This document shows, in pieces, positions 26,061 through 37,007 of a stretch of 64,000 nt of DNA (within the stretch, counting starts at the first letter, position 1; each line of letters opens with the position of its first letter). This stretch comes from Caecitellus pseudoparvulus (lineage: Eukaryota; Bigyra: Bicosoecida), in NCBI GenBank assembly GCA_965644315.1, contig CBFFRQ010000056.1, forward strand, positions 62,001 through 126,000, in the 5' to 3' direction. The translations under genes were made by a program, and so were the position numbers. The notes under the pieces are model-generated. The model was not told the origin of the DNA and did not search any database. It saw only the letters and a list, made by a program, of their open reading frames with translations.

Positions 26061-28167
26061 ATGGCAGATGCAGCCTACCTTCAGAGCACTGTCTCAGGCG
26101 CCTTGAGCGACGCCCTGGCTGCAACAGTCGAAGCGCAACCTGAGGATCCAGTCGCGTATCTTGGCAACTACCTTTTGGCACATGTGCGGCGAATGGAGGC
26201 CATCGAGAAGGTGAGGGCGGAAGCCGCTTGTATCGTTCCTACTTTTTTGGTGCTTGCTGCAAGGCCCAGGGCTTCCCTTGGCCGCTGGCGCCCGTGCTGT
26301 GTGCAGTGCGCCGAATGATCTATCATCGCGCAAGCTGCACCTCCCACCCACACCTGCCCCTTTGCAGCACAAGGAAGACGAGGCAGCCAAAGCTGCACGT
26401 CGTCAGGCATATGTAGAAGAGGAGACAAAAGCCCAAGCTGCTGCAGAGCCAGCTAAGCGCGCTGCCGCCGCAGCAGCAGCAGCAGACGACGCACTGAAAG
26501 CCAAGCTGCTGGAAATCGCTGCTGTGGACGCCAGCGTGCTGAAAGAGGTGCTGGCAGCAGCGCAAAAGGCAGCAGGGGGTGCTACAGCCGCCTATCTGGC
26601 CAAAAAAGAGCCCTACGTGCCCGTGGAGGGGGAGGTGCTCGACGACCTGGCCGTGGATGACGAGGATGAGGCAGCTGAGCCAACCCTGCAGTTGCGGTAC
26701 GTAGCGACAACGGACGGCCACGAGTGGATGCTGAAGCGCAGCATGGTGGAAGGGCAGGGAGTGACCTTCCCCTGCTGGGTGCTGCCCGAAGTGGACGAGG
26801 AGGAGGAGGAGGAGGAGGAGCTGGAGGAGGGCGAAGAGGCCCCCGTTCGGCCCCCCCCCGAACTGCCCACCATCACCGTGGACTCGGTCCTGCACGATGG
26901 GCCGGTGAAGTTCCTGGCCATCCCTCGCCTGGGAGGCTACGTCGCTGTGCCGGTGCGGTACAAGTCCCTCCTGCACGCGGAAGCGCTGCCAGAGGTACCG
27001 GAGCCAGCTGAGGAGGAGGCGGAGGAGGAGGTGGACGGGGAGGAGGGCGAGGAGGAGGAGGGGAAGGATGTGGAGGAGGGCGAGGGCAAGCAGGCACAGG
27101 AGGAGGCCCCCGTTCCCGCTGGCAACGCCGTGGACGTCGACCTGGCCCTGTGTGTGGACAGCGTCGGGCAGAACCGCGCCTTCACTGCCGAGGAGGTGGC
27201 GGCCTTGCAAGGCTGGGGCAAGGCGCTGCAAGGCGCCCTCGAGCGCACCGAGCTGGCCACGTACGAGGCGGAGTGGCGCAAACTGGAGGCCATGCGCCTG
27301 GCCAATGCCACCCTGTTGGAGGGCTGGGAGGAGACACTGCTGCCTCTGCAGGATGCGGCGGAGGAAGCTCGTGCCTCGGCGGCAGCGGCTGCGGAGGAGG
27401 GTGAGGAAGAGGCGGGTGTGAAGGAAGAGCTGACAGCCCTGCTGGAGGCGCGTGTGCCGTTGCACACGACTGTGGCCGCCTTGGCGCTACCCGGCCTGGA
27501 GCAGCAGTGGGCCACCACCGTTGCGCGCCACATCCCGTTGGCTGGAGAGGCGCTGAAGGTGCTGTGTGCTGCAGCACACTTGCTGGGTGCATCCAAGGCC
27601 GACATTGGCGATGCCACGTCACGCAGCCCAACCGAGCCGCACTGGCCAACACTGACAGAGTTCCTGGGCAAGGAGGCGCTGAAGCGAGTGGCCAAGTTCG
27701 ACGCCGAAGCCGTGTGGCCTGCCGAGGCGGCTGCGGTGGCCGAGGCAGCAGCAGCAGCAGCGGCAGCAGCGGCAGAGGGAAAAGACGGGGATGAAGAGGG
27801 CGATGGGGAAGGCAAGGACGCAGAGAGTTCCCCTTCTGCAGCAACTGGCGCCGCCGCTGGCGGTGCCAAGGAGGCTGCCGCTCAGGCTGCCTCACACGCG
27901 GACAGCAGGCCTGACGTGGAGGCTGCGAAAGAGGCAGTGGATGGGATTGAGCGAGAGGGCTTGCTCAAGGGCACGTATAACTCAGCCCTCCTGTTCGGAG
28001 TGCTGCTGGACTGGGTGCAGCAGAGTCTTGCCGTGAATGAAGCGGCAGCTGCTTGGCGAGCACGGCTGAAGGCTGACGCAGAGGAGGCCGCACGGGAGGC
28101 GGCGGAGGCAGCAGCACGCCTGGCGGAAGAGGAGGCAGAGGCAGAGCGTGAGGAGAGCGAGGACTGA
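26061..28167 (+). CDS. DPY-30-motif acidic protein, radial-spoke RSP2-like
   Basis: Two exons (26061-26210 and 26368-28167) give 649 residues. The first exon ends with a DPY-30 docking motif, DPVAYLGNYLLAHVRRME, the helix pair that binds amphipathic anchoring helices. After a long Ala/Lys/Glu helix comes an ordered segment (VKFLAIPRLGGYVAVPVRYKSLLH) that resembles the GAF-like domain of Chlamydomonas RSP2, interrupted by poly-Glu runs. The C-terminal half alternates helices with Ala- and Glu-rich repeats and ends in a charged helix. RSP2 is a radial-spoke protein of the axoneme with the same DPY-30 then GAF order, so an axonemal role is inferred. Other DPY-30 proteins cannot be excluded. GAG and GCA repeats encode the poly-Glu and poly-Ala stretches. 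Confidence 0.6.
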
Positions 28168-28231
28168 GCTGCCTCGTCAGAAATGCACCGTTGCTTCCGG
28201 CAGGCCTTGGCTGCACACAGTTGCCAAGGAG

Positions 28232-28239
28232 AATGCATT
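28232..28239. terminator. AATGCATT palindrome between the DPY-30 and RPN6 genes
   Basis: Exact AATGCATT, 64 nt after the DPY-30 gene stop and 8 nt after the RPN6 stop. Confidence 0.5.
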
Positions 28240-28247
28240 GCCCTCTC

Positions 28248-29928
28248 TCACTTGAGCTCTTCAGCGCGCGTGAAGAGGCTGTCGACTACGCCGTGCAGGC
28301 CAGACACCGCTGCGAGGGCTGAGGTAAAGGCTGCGTCTTCCCCGGACGCTTCGAACAGCACTAGCTGCCCCTTGCCCTGGTCCAGTGTGCCGCTGAGCTT
28401 CTTGTCCAAGATCATTTGGGCAAGCTTGCTCTCCACGCGGTCCAGGGGCAACTGGATCAACTCAGCTACGTGGCTGATCTCCACGCACGAGAATGGCTCC
28501 ACCAGCCGCTGCAAGTTCTCCTCCAACATGCGGTCCCGCAGGGAGCCCAGGTGCCCAGCCACCATGCTGTCCTGGCCGAGGTCTGTGAAGAAGGCGCGGC
28601 ACGAGCAGTGCCACAAGGTGCGGTGCAGGTCCGGCGAGACTGGGTGGTAGAGGCACGCAAGAACGCACACTCTTCGTGGGCCGTCAGGGCGGCTTCAAAT
28701 TCGTTCAAGCTGCGGCTCTTGAAAGCCTTGGCCACCGCGCGCATGGCTTCCATGTGCGGGCCAGCGAATTCCACACCGCTCTTGCCGTTGATGATGTGCA
28801 GTGCATCAGCAGCCTGTGCAAGGGCAGCAAGCAAAGTGAAGAAGGCCATGGCGGTCGCAGCTGACAAGCAGTGCCCAGGCGCCACTCACGCTGCCCGCCA
28901 TGAGCTTCGCCAGCACCATGTACTTGAGGCACACCGCAGCACGGGGGTCTTTCAGGGTTTTGTAGCCCTCAAATCCTTCCAAGAAGTAAGAGTATGATGT
29001 GGTGTAATCCTTGTCTTCGGCCTGCAGCGTGCCGGCGTGCAGGTCTATGTCTGCTTGCGTCTCAGGGCTGAGGTAGATAGAGTTCGCGGCAGTGCGGGCA
29101 GCGGTGAGAGCTGCGCGGGCCTTGGGAGTGTTGCGCAAGGCATGCTGGGCCTTGCTTTCAATCAAGTGGATGTCTACCAGCAGGGGCTTGTCGTCCAACT
29201 TCTTGACCTCCCGCAGCAGGCCGGAGATGAGGGTCAGTGCCTCTGTGAAGCGGCCCTGCGCGACGTACAGCCCCGCCAAGCGATTCTGAATGCGGAGACG
29301 CAGAAATGTTCGTCGTTCCTGCTTGGTCCACTCGATGCACTGCATGCACAGGTGCACCTGCACGTCCACAGTGTCTGGGATGCGTCCAACCATGTCAATG
29401 ATGGTGCGCACTGCGCCAGAGCAAGGAATGGGGCGGTTGCTCGACACTCAGCGGCGCAGGGCTGTGCTAGGACGACGCACCAATCTTGGCAGTCTTCGCC
29501 TTTGCAATGCCAGCGAAGAAGGGCTTCACCTCCTCCAGCAGGGCGACGAGCGCCTCTGCGTTTCTGCGGCAGGTAGGGGGACCAGGTGAAACGCCAGCGT
29601 CAGCACGACGCGCTTGGACACAGGCCCGCCAACGTACTGCAGGCGCGCAAGCAACTTGGCAAGCTTGTAGATGGCTGCTTCTTTGATCTTGTCGGCCTCG
29701 GGACCGCCCTCTGAGAGAAGCAGCGCAGGGGATGCACCAAGGCTGCTTTGCTGAGGCAACGCCAGCTCACGCACCAGCTGCGAGAATGGAGCGATACCCA
29801 GCTTCAGCTTCGTCGGGGCGCGCCTGCTCTACCTCCTCTGCGGCATCAAGAGCATCTTGGAGCGGGTGCTGGTGCTGCTCGGAGTCTGTGTCAGGCACGA
29901 TGCGGGATGCCCCAGTCGCGGCCGCCAT
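28248..29928 (-). CDS. PSMD11: 26S proteasome lid subunit RPN6 (PSMD11)
   Basis: Six exons (29928-29775, 29710-29638, 29563-29481, 29410-28890, 28813-28669, 28582-28248) join with consistent phases into 436 residues; the human protein has 422. Conserved stretches include [69 protein letters not shown] and [11 protein letters not shown] of the helical-repeat region. The PCI domain gives [45 protein letters not shown] and a final [15 protein letters not shown]6 clamps the lid to the 20S core and base of the proteasome. Donors are mostly GTGCGT. The 247 nt between its ATG and the PACRG stop hold no gene. Confidence 0.95.
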
Positions 29929-30174
29929 TCTGGCTCTGGCTCAATCTGCCACCACGCCGGCGAACTGCTGGGCGGCTGCGAGAGACACGGACAAGTCAGG
30001 CACGCAAAAAGCACGCCAGAAGAACTGATTTTCGGATGCAGAGTAGGAGTGGTGTGAAGTTTCGGCTGGATTGATGTCAAAGAGGTGCACGCAGTGCTGC
30101 CTCCCACAAGCACCTTTTTGCAGCGGCCCCTCACTCTTGCGTGGCATGCCACTCGGACCCTGAGAGCCAATGGG

Positions 30175-31474
30175 TCAGTTGTATACACAGCTTTCGTAGG
30201 TCGGGATCATATACTTGATGTTCACTGCGATTGGAAGGGAGGTGTGCTGTGCATACGTCGTGCGTTGGTGCAGGCGGCAGCAGCTGACCACCCACGAAAG
30301 GCGTCTTCCCCGCCGTGTTGCTCGAGGAGCTCCAGAGTCTCACAAACCAAGGCGCCCATGTCCTCTTTCTTCTGTTGACCGTAGTCAATGCGGTCTCCCA
30401 TGTTTTCTGAGTGAGCACGAGCGAACCATGTGCCTGTGGAGCAGCAGCAGTGCACGCCGGCCTTTGCCACGCACTCTGATCCTTGAAAATGGCCATGACT
30501 GGGAGCAACTGGCGGTAGTATGGCACAAGGGCCTCTCCAATGCGGTCCGCCGAGCGAACAAGCTCCTGGAGCACCAGCAGCGCCCGTCGCATGACGAAGG
30601 GGTCCCGCGTGTTCAGTGCGGCTGCGAAAGAAAGTGCACGGCCCCTCAGAGGTGCCAGGGAGCGCTCATCGCCCCCACTATTCAGGTGAACACTCACTTC
30701 GGAGAGGTGTGATGAGTTGCGGCACAACTGGCAGCAGCTTGGAGCCCCCGACACGCAAGAGGTCCAGCGTACCTTGCAGAGCCATGGTTGAAAAGGGCTC
30801 TTCGAGCTCTCGAAGCCCAGTGAAGAAGATGGGCAGGTAGAAATGGTAGTCCAGCTTGCTGGCTTCGGTCTTCCATGCAGGTCGGATGCCACTTGAGGCG
30901 TGCTCCACAATGAAGGGGAGGTCCCCTCGCTCAAAGGCACTTCGAAACTGTGTGTTGGGGGGGTTGGCGCGCCTGGCCTTGGCACGCTGCGCCTTGTCCG
31001 GGCCTCGGCGAGGAGCCTCTTTCAAGGTCTTTCCTCGTGTGGGGGATGCCTTCATTGTGCCCCCCATGCCCGTCCGCGCTTTTAGCCGCTCTGTGAGAGG
31101 GGAGCCGCGCGGCAGGTGACACACCAGGCGCCACGCCAGGCAAAGGCTCGAGACCGCAAAGGGCACCCCCGGCGTGCAGAAAGCTCAACCCTCATAACAT
31201 TGGAGGAATTTCGCCTCCTGCATGGGCAATAGCAGGCTGCGGCCCAAGTGTGCTCGAACGCGGGCTCACCTTGCGGGGTCTTACGATGGGTCACAATGTG
31301 ATCGGTGAAGGACATTGGGTCCAGGTCCGCCTCTTGCGAGGGCTTGTGGGAGCCAACTGGAAGGTGGTGGGAAATGACAGTGGAGTCGAACAAGCTCGGC
31401 TTCTCCTTGCACCGCACTGGTGCCTTAGTGATGCGGGGCGCCTGATTCTTCGTGAAGCGCGTTTCTGCCGCCAT
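30175..31474 (-). CDS. PACRG: PACRG, axonemal inner-junction protein
   Basis: Five exons (31474-31270, 31090-30698, 30621-30475, 30406-30296, 30224-30175) join in phase to give 301 residues. After a basic variable N-terminus come the family signatures: [33 protein letters not shown], the segment [61 protein letters not shown] and the terminal [20 protein letters not shown] with CFAP20 forms the inner junction of doublet microtubules in cilia and flagella. The ATG at 31474 is preceded by a CCGGAAATTG element. Introns are 70-180 nt. This is the strongest evidence in the window for a ciliated organism. Confidence 0.95.
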
Positions 31475-31834
31475 GGCAAGCAATTTCCGGCTTTTCAACA
31501 AGCGCCCAGCGCTCCCTTGAGTATCCTTGCTGTTGCACGACAATACTGACCGAAGGAACGCGGCGTCATGTTGGGTGATCACGGCCGTCGGGTTTTGATT
31601 TTCCTTGGCCCCTGCCGCTGCAGAGGCCGTAGTCCCACGCGTCCAACCCTCCACAATCCACAAAACCACAGAAAATCTGTGCACTTCGTGCTGAACATCC
31701 CTAGCATTGGACTTTGCAAGGTCACCAAGCCTTTGGTCAGTCCGATCGCCAGCCTTGCGCTCAAGCCACTGGCGCACCTGCTGCGTTTCCAACGCAAACG
31801 AGCTGTCTCCGCGGATTCCCGAGAGTGCGCGACG
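31475..31834. promoter_or_regulatory. divergent promoter between PACRG and the TPR-like gene
   Basis: 360 nt between diverging ATGs. The frame of the plus-strand gene stays open back to 31568 but shows no conservation there. One CGGAAATTG element lies at the PACRG end. Confidence 0.4.
31481..31491 (-). promoter_or_regulatory. CCGGAAATTG element upstream of PACRG
   Basis: GCCGGAAATTG on the minus strand, 6 nt upstream of the PACRG start codon and in the same orientation. Confidence 0.35.
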
Positions 31835-34800
31835 ATGAACCCCTTCCTCGAGCCCACCAAGCAATTCGAAGCAGCAATATCGCGCATCGTCGCTCTGTTC
31901 TCCTCAGATCCCAGCAGTGGCGGGAGTGAGGAGTCCGTGCGCAGTGTCGCGAGCCGTGCGGAAAACGCGCTGCAAGAGCTGGACACGTCCCATGCAAGCT
32001 TCACCGTGCATGTGCTCAACCAAGCCTGGGACTTGATTCATTCGAAACGACTCAGTCACGGACTCCCACCCACTGGCCACCGGGCGCTTGCGCTCCAAGC
32101 CTTGGCTGCAGCAGCTCTACACGCTCTGCGCCTCGCTTCTGGCACCGAGACAACGGGCAAAGCGCAGCTGCTTGCGCTTGACATGTGGGCACAGTGTCAT
32201 AGGGCCTGGCATGAAGCTTCTGATTCGCTGCAAGCTCTAGCAGCAGGCGGGCAGATGGTGCAAGTCCTCCAAGACATGGGCGGGGCCGGTGGCCTTGCCC
32301 GAAACGGGCAAGCAGGGCAATCCGCCCTCATCGCAGTGTGCCAGGTGCTCACACACAGCTTGGTCGCATTCGCACAGCTCCTCAGTGCTGGTGTGGTCTC
32401 CATGCCTGTGCCTTTTCTTGAGGACATGGCGAGAGCTGGCCTTGAGTGCTCAAAAATGGTGCCGCAAGCGGAGTACGGACTTGCCTGTGCCACACACGCG
32501 TGCGGTGTTGCAGCAGCGGCAATCGCCGCAAAGGTGGAACATGAAGATACACACCTTATCGCCGCACTGCAATGGTTGCAGCTTGCAGCCTCTATCCTGC
32601 AGCAAGGAGGCGACGAGGCCGATGCCAAGGTGGAAGCCTTGTCCAGCCGGGTCCACTTGGCCCTCTCAGACATTCTCCTGCGACAAGGCAAGCACGACGA
32701 GGCTTCTGCATCACTCAGCATGGTCGCTGGTGAGTTGGGTGCGACGCCCGTTGCGTCACTTCTCCGCTTGCAAGTGGCAGCAGCAGCCGGAGTTGAGGCA
32801 GCCGAGCGAGAGTGGGGGCACCTACTTTCCATCAAAGACTGCCCTTTAGAGCTGGTCCTGGAAGGTGCCGCCTGTATGTACACGGCTTGCATTACCCACG
32901 ATTCCCACGCAAAAGCGGCTCGCGTGTATCACTCCTTGCTTTCCAAACACCCGCTCTCAAGTGAGTCCAAAATGCGACAGCCAGTACCTTGTGATTCGAG
33001 GCACACTCACTTCGCTGACGATACAGAGCAAGAAAGGGCGCTTGTCTACCATCAGCTCATGGAGCGACTCGTGGAGCATGGCCAAGAAACCGAGGCTGAA
33101 GCTACTCTGAGCTCAATGGTGGACGAGCATTGCTCCTCTCGTTGTGAACTGTTCGGAGATGTGCTGCGAAACGTCCAAGCACGCCTTTGGTATGTGCTGC
33201 CTGCAGCAGCACTAGTTAAGCAGACGCGTTCAGCCCACCCCCCACCTCATCCACACAGGGGAGTCGTGCAGAATCACATGCGAGAGTCAGAAGCATCTCC
33301 GAAGGCGCAGGCTGCGGCATCCAGACTGCTGGAGCTGTACGACGAAGGGTCTGCCGAGGCTACGTCCGTCTTGAAAGTACTGGCGTACCTGTTCCTCCGC
33401 CAAGGGATGCCTGTGGAAGCCGCCGCCCACGCAAGCCTTGCCCTGAAGTCCTCCACAGGCGAACAGGATGCAGCTCTTCATGTGCTCAGCTTCAGCGCAG
33501 CTTGTCGCATGGAAGGGGCACCGACTGAAGAGCTCGCACAGCGACTGGACTTCATCAACTCTCTCCCTCACACCTCCCAAGTTGAGTCGCTGCAGCAGTG
33601 CGTCGCAGAGGCCGCCGCAGCCAAGCGGCAGGATGCCGTGCTGCTCGCCATCGACGCTGCCCTTTCTCATCGTGTCAGCGCCAGTGACAAAGCTACAGAA
33701 CACCTGGGACTCGGCAAGCTCACCCAAACGGCTTTGAGCCTCCTCCTGGATGCTGCGACTGACGCCCCCCGCGACGGCAATGTTCGTTCTGGAGTGCAAA
33801 GTCCCGTGCATTGGCTTCAGCGTGCCGCAGATTGCGTGCAACGCGTCAAGGCGACAGCCGCTCGCACTGGGGCGACAACAGCAGAGATGCATGAAGACCT
33901 TGCACGTCAATTCGGTCCGCCAGCTGTGGGGGCGTGGCATTGCAAGATCGCGTGGAATTGCATGGCAGCTGCGGCCGCAGACCGGCAGGCGCAAGCGGCC
34001 TCTGCCATGGCATTGGCGCGCCTTCTAGATGCCATGCAGCTTGAGCCTGGGTGCTCAAGTGCAACAGCAGTAAAGGCATATGCTCTTTGGATCGCAGGGG
34101 CTGCGCAACATCCTGACCTGCGGGCAGAGGCGCAGCTCGCCACCATTCGTGAGGCACAGCGCCAAGTCGAGGTGTGGATTCGCACAGCCCAAGAACAAGC
34201 CACCGAAGAGGGTGGGCAGAAGGAGCACCCCTGTATCACATGGCTTGACAGGTGCAGCGCTCACCTCCAGCAGCACACAAGTCCCGTGCAGCTAAAGGAG
34301 ACGTTGCGACTGCTCGAGTTTGAGATCCTGTGCCACACTCCTGCTGCAAGCGAGCCGGGCTCCCTGCAGGCATTCGTACAGGCCTCAGCGGATGCAGGGG
34401 CACCCTCCAGCACCTTGGTATCCATGGGACAGGTCGCACAGGCGGAAGGGCGGCAAGATGCTGCTGCTACCGCCTTTCACCGGGCACTCCAGGCAGGCGC
34501 CCGGGAGACCGACGTGGACCCTGATGTCCGAGGGGGCATGTTCATCGGCATCGTCACTGCGCACGCCTCTGATCCCCAGACACAGCTGAAATGGCTGCTG
34601 CAAGCGGCCCAGCTTGCAGATGGTGGACTGCCAGATGAAGCCATCGCCCAGCTTGCCCGTGCCGCGTGGATGGCGGGGAGGCAGGCATTCCACCTGAACC
34701 AATGGAAGGAGGCAAGGCCGCTCCTGGATATTGCATTGAAGCTAGCTCGGCGGGGTACCTTCATCTCAGAGAGCGAAATCGCGGCCTTGCAGCATCAGTA

Positions 34801-35464
34801 TGAAGCGTTCGTCCGAGTGCTGGAGGGGATGCCTGCGGCGGAGCGGGCAGCGGCAACTACCAGGTACCTGGACATCGAGAGCTTCACGCCAGCCACCAGC
34901 ACACTCACTCATCAGTCACTGCAAGTGCACCCTCGCCGTGCTGAGGCCGCGCGTCGCGGCCTTCGCAGAATGGGCATCGAGGTGACCGCAAGCAGCATCA
35001 GCGCAAGTCCTGCGACGGAGCCCCCAGCGCCGCAGCTCCAGCCGGCCATTCGCAAGCGCCGACGCAGTGTCCCTATGAAGCAAGCAGGCAGTCCTGTCAT
35101 GTCGCCCCCGACGCCCGCGCAGCCTGCACGGGTCGACACTGCTGTGCGAGTGGAAAGCGCGACGCTGGGCTCGGAGGCCAGCCCGGTTGTGTCACCGACA
35201 CCAAAACGCCAGGCAACAGAGCCAAGTCCCCAGCCTGCAATGGTAGCTTTGTCAGCACCTGAAGTCGGGGCGGGTGCCCTCCCTCTCAGGGACCATGCAG
35301 GGTTCAAGCAAGCTGGAGAGAAGTCAGAGCTGACAACGCCCCCAGCCACCGTGAAGCCGGCTCAAGGGCAGCAACCCGAAAGCTCGGGGAAGGGACGTGC
35401 CACAGATGTTGCTTCTGAAGCTGATTCATTGGACATGCCGCCCAGTGCGCTGGTTCCCAAGTGA
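31835..35464 (+). CDS. helical-repeat protein, possibly ZIP4/SPO22/TEX11-like
   Basis: The model has exons 31835-32960, 33027-33189 and 33259-35464 (1,164 residues). The two introns of 66 and 69 nt lack stops, so the frame stays open if they are retained; their GTGAGT and GTATGT donors and CAG acceptors, and poor sequence between, support splicing. The protein is almost all helical, with TPR-like hairpins (AAAFHRALQAG, WKEARPLLDIALKLARRG). The N-terminal part (VLNQAWDLIHSKR, then KAQLLALDMWAQCHRAWHEA) recalls the meiotic ZIP4/SPO22/TEX11 family, which has a similar size. This match is by pattern only and weak. The last 150 residues are Ser/Pro-rich and basic (AIRKRRRSVPMK), probably disordered. 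Confidence 0.55.
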   Translation: MNPFLEPTKQFEAAISRIVALFSSDPSSGGSEESVRSVASRAENALQELDTSHASFTVHVLNQAWDLIHSKRLSHGLPPTGHRALALQALAAAALHALRLASGTETTGKAQLLALDMWAQCHRAWHEASDSLQALAAGGQMVQVLQDMGGAGGLARNGQAGQSALIAVCQVLTHSLVAFAQLLSAGVVSMPVPFLEDMARAGLECSKMVPQAEYGLACATHACGVAAAAIAAKVEHEDTHLIAALQWLQLAASILQQGGDEADAKVEALSSRVHLALSDILLRQGKHDEASASLSMVAGELGATPVASLLRLQVAAAAGVEAAEREWGHLLSIKDCPLELVLEGAACMYTACITHDSHAKAARVYHSLLSKHPLSSESKMRQPVPCDSRHTHFADDTEQERALVYHQLMERLVEHGQETEAEATLSSMVDEHCSSRCELFGDVLRNVQARLWYVLPAAALVKQTRSAHPPPHPHRGVVQNHMRESEASPKAQAAASRLLELYDEGSAEATSVLKVLAYLFLRQGMPVEAAAHASLALKSSTGEQDAALHVLSFSAACRMEGAPTEELAQRLDFINSLPHTSQVESLQQCVAEAAAAKRQDAVLLAIDAALSHRVSASDKATEHLGLGKLTQTALSLLLDAATDAPRDGNVRSGVQSPVHWLQRAADCVQRVKATAARTGATTAEMHEDLARQFGPPAVGAWHCKIAWNCMAAAAADRQAQAASAMALARLLDAMQLEPGCSSATAVKAYALWIAGAAQHPDLRAEAQLATIREAQRQVEVWIRTAQEQATEEGGQKEHPCITWLDRCSAHLQQHTSPVQLKETLRLLEFEILCHTPAASEPGSLQAFVQASADAGAPSSTLVSMGQVAQAEGRQDAAATAFHRALQAGARETDVDPDVRGGMFIGIVTAHASDPQTQLKWLLQAAQLADGGLPDEAIAQLARAAWMAGRQAFHLNQWKEARPLLDIALKLARRGTFISESEIAALQHQYEAFVRVLEGMPAAERAAATTRYLDIESFTPATSTLTHQSLQVHPRRAEAARRGLRRMGIEVTASSISASPATEPPAPQLQPAIRKRRRSVPMKQAGSPVMSPPTPAQPARVDTAVRVESATLGSEASPVVSPTPKRQATEPSPQPAMVALSAPEVGAGALPLRDHAGFKQAGEKSELTTPPATVKPAQGQQPESSGKGRATDVASEADSLDMPPSALVPK

Positions 35465-35668
35465 CAGTCATGACATGCAGGCACTTGCAACAGGTGTCAC
35501 CGCCGGCGGGGTCCCATGCCAAACCTGCCTGGCTCCTCAGAAACACAGAATCGAATGGGTGGCAAAATCCGGAAGTTGGGTGAATCAAGAGGGGCAAATG
35601 CACCACGGGCATTGTGCTGGTCTGCATCGCAGCCCCCCAATTGAGGTCCAGCTGCCCAACCCATCGCC

Positions 35669-37007
35669 ATGGCAGCTGAAGAATCGACACCAAAATCCGC
35701 AGGGGTGAGCCCGGCACAGATGCGCGAGTCGCGCTGCACAGCGCACGAGCTGCGCCCTGTCCACCTCTGCAGCACAAGGCCTACGATCCTACGAGTGATG
35801 GGCTGCCTGCGGACTTTGTGTTGACCAAATTCACAAAGGTGTGGGGCGTGGCGCACAGGCGTAGCAGCTGCTTCTGGCGTTTGATGAATTGACACCCGCC
35901 CCGCTGCAGCTGAAAGGATGAGGGTGCAAGGTCCCTCAGGACAAACTGTTAGGATATCTCAAGTCGATCGGAAACGAAATCAAGGTGGGTGCCTTGTCAC
36001 CAGCGGGCACACGCTTCGCGCAGCACACCACACCTGCCTGCCCTCACGCCCAGCCAAACCAAACCCCCGGCATGGACTGCAGCGTCGTGGAGTCCTCCAT
36101 ACCGGGCATCTTCCTCTGTTCAACCACGGACTTCTTCTACCCGCTGGTTGAGGACCCATACCTGCAAGGGCGCATCGGCGCCTGCAACGTCTTGTCGGAC
36201 TTGTACGCCATGGGCGTCGCAGACATTGACACCGTGCTCATGATCCTTGCCTCCTCCCTGGACATGACGGCTTCTGAGCGCGACATCGTCACGACGCGCA
36301 TCATCCAGGGCTTCAATGATACGTGCGCAGAAGCCGGCACAAATGTGACGGGGGGCCAAACTGTTCTCAACCCGTGGCCCATCATCGGCGGCACAGCGAG
36401 TTCCTTGCGGAAGGAGGACCAAATCATTCGCCCCCAGGGTGCAGTGCCAGGGGACGTGCTGGTGTTGACCAAGCCGCTGGGAACGCAGGTCGCAGTCAAC
36501 TTGCAGGAGTGGAGCAGGCTGCCTGAGAAATGGGCGCGGGTGGAGGCGGTGGTGACCCCAGCGCAAGCTGCGGCAGCGTTTGCCAAGGCGTGCGAGAGCA
36601 TGGCTCGCCTGAACAAGGCCGCAGCCACCCTCATGCACACGCATGGCGCCCACGCTGCGACGGACGTGACGGGATTTGGCATCCTGGGGCACGCCACGAA
36701 CCTGGCGGAGGCCCAGCGGGCTCGGGTGAAGCTGCAGCTGCACACGCTGCCCATCATCCAAGGCATGGCAGCAGTGGACGCAGCCCTGAGAGGTGGGGAC
36801 TACTTCAAGCTGTGCAAGGGCTTCAGTGCAGAGACCAGCGGCGGGCTGCTCATGGCAGTGCCGGCGAGTGCTGCCGAGGCGTTGGTGGCAGACCTGCGGG
36901 CGGCTGACGGGCAGCCGGCGTGGATCGTGGGGGCGGTGGAGGCCCTTTCTGAGGAGGAGGCGCCACATGCCTATCTTTCAGAGGACGTTCGCGTCTTGGA
37001 AGTGTAG
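35669..37007 (+). CDS. SelD: selenophosphate synthetase containing selenocysteine (SelD/SPS2)
   Basis: Four exons (35669-35704, 35773-35838, 35910-35984, 36054-37007) join in phase into 376 residues. Exon 2 ends DFVLTKFTK and exon 3 reads LKG-TGA-GCKVPQDKL: the TGA at 35919-35921 falls exactly where family members have Cys or selenocysteine in the motif K-G-(C/U)-G-C-K, so it must be read as Sec. Further conserved parts are TTDFFYPLVEDPYLQGRI, NVLSDLYAMGV, GGQTVLNPWPIIGG, GDVLVLTKPLGTQVAV, HAATDVTGFGILGHA and AETSGGLL. The enzyme makes selenophosphate from selenide and ATP, the selenium donor for Sec-tRNA. Standard gene callers would start after the TGA and lose the active site. Introns are 68-71 nt. 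Confidence 0.95.

Noticed and set aside
26797-26836. GAG repeat tract as a CRISPR or satellite array
   Set aside because: It is an in-frame poly-Glu coding repeat within the DPY-30 gene, with no spacers.
35919-35921. TGA in SelD as a nonsense mutation or pseudogene sign
   Set aside because: It sits exactly at the family's Cys/Sec position, all splice phases agree and the rest of the protein is intact.
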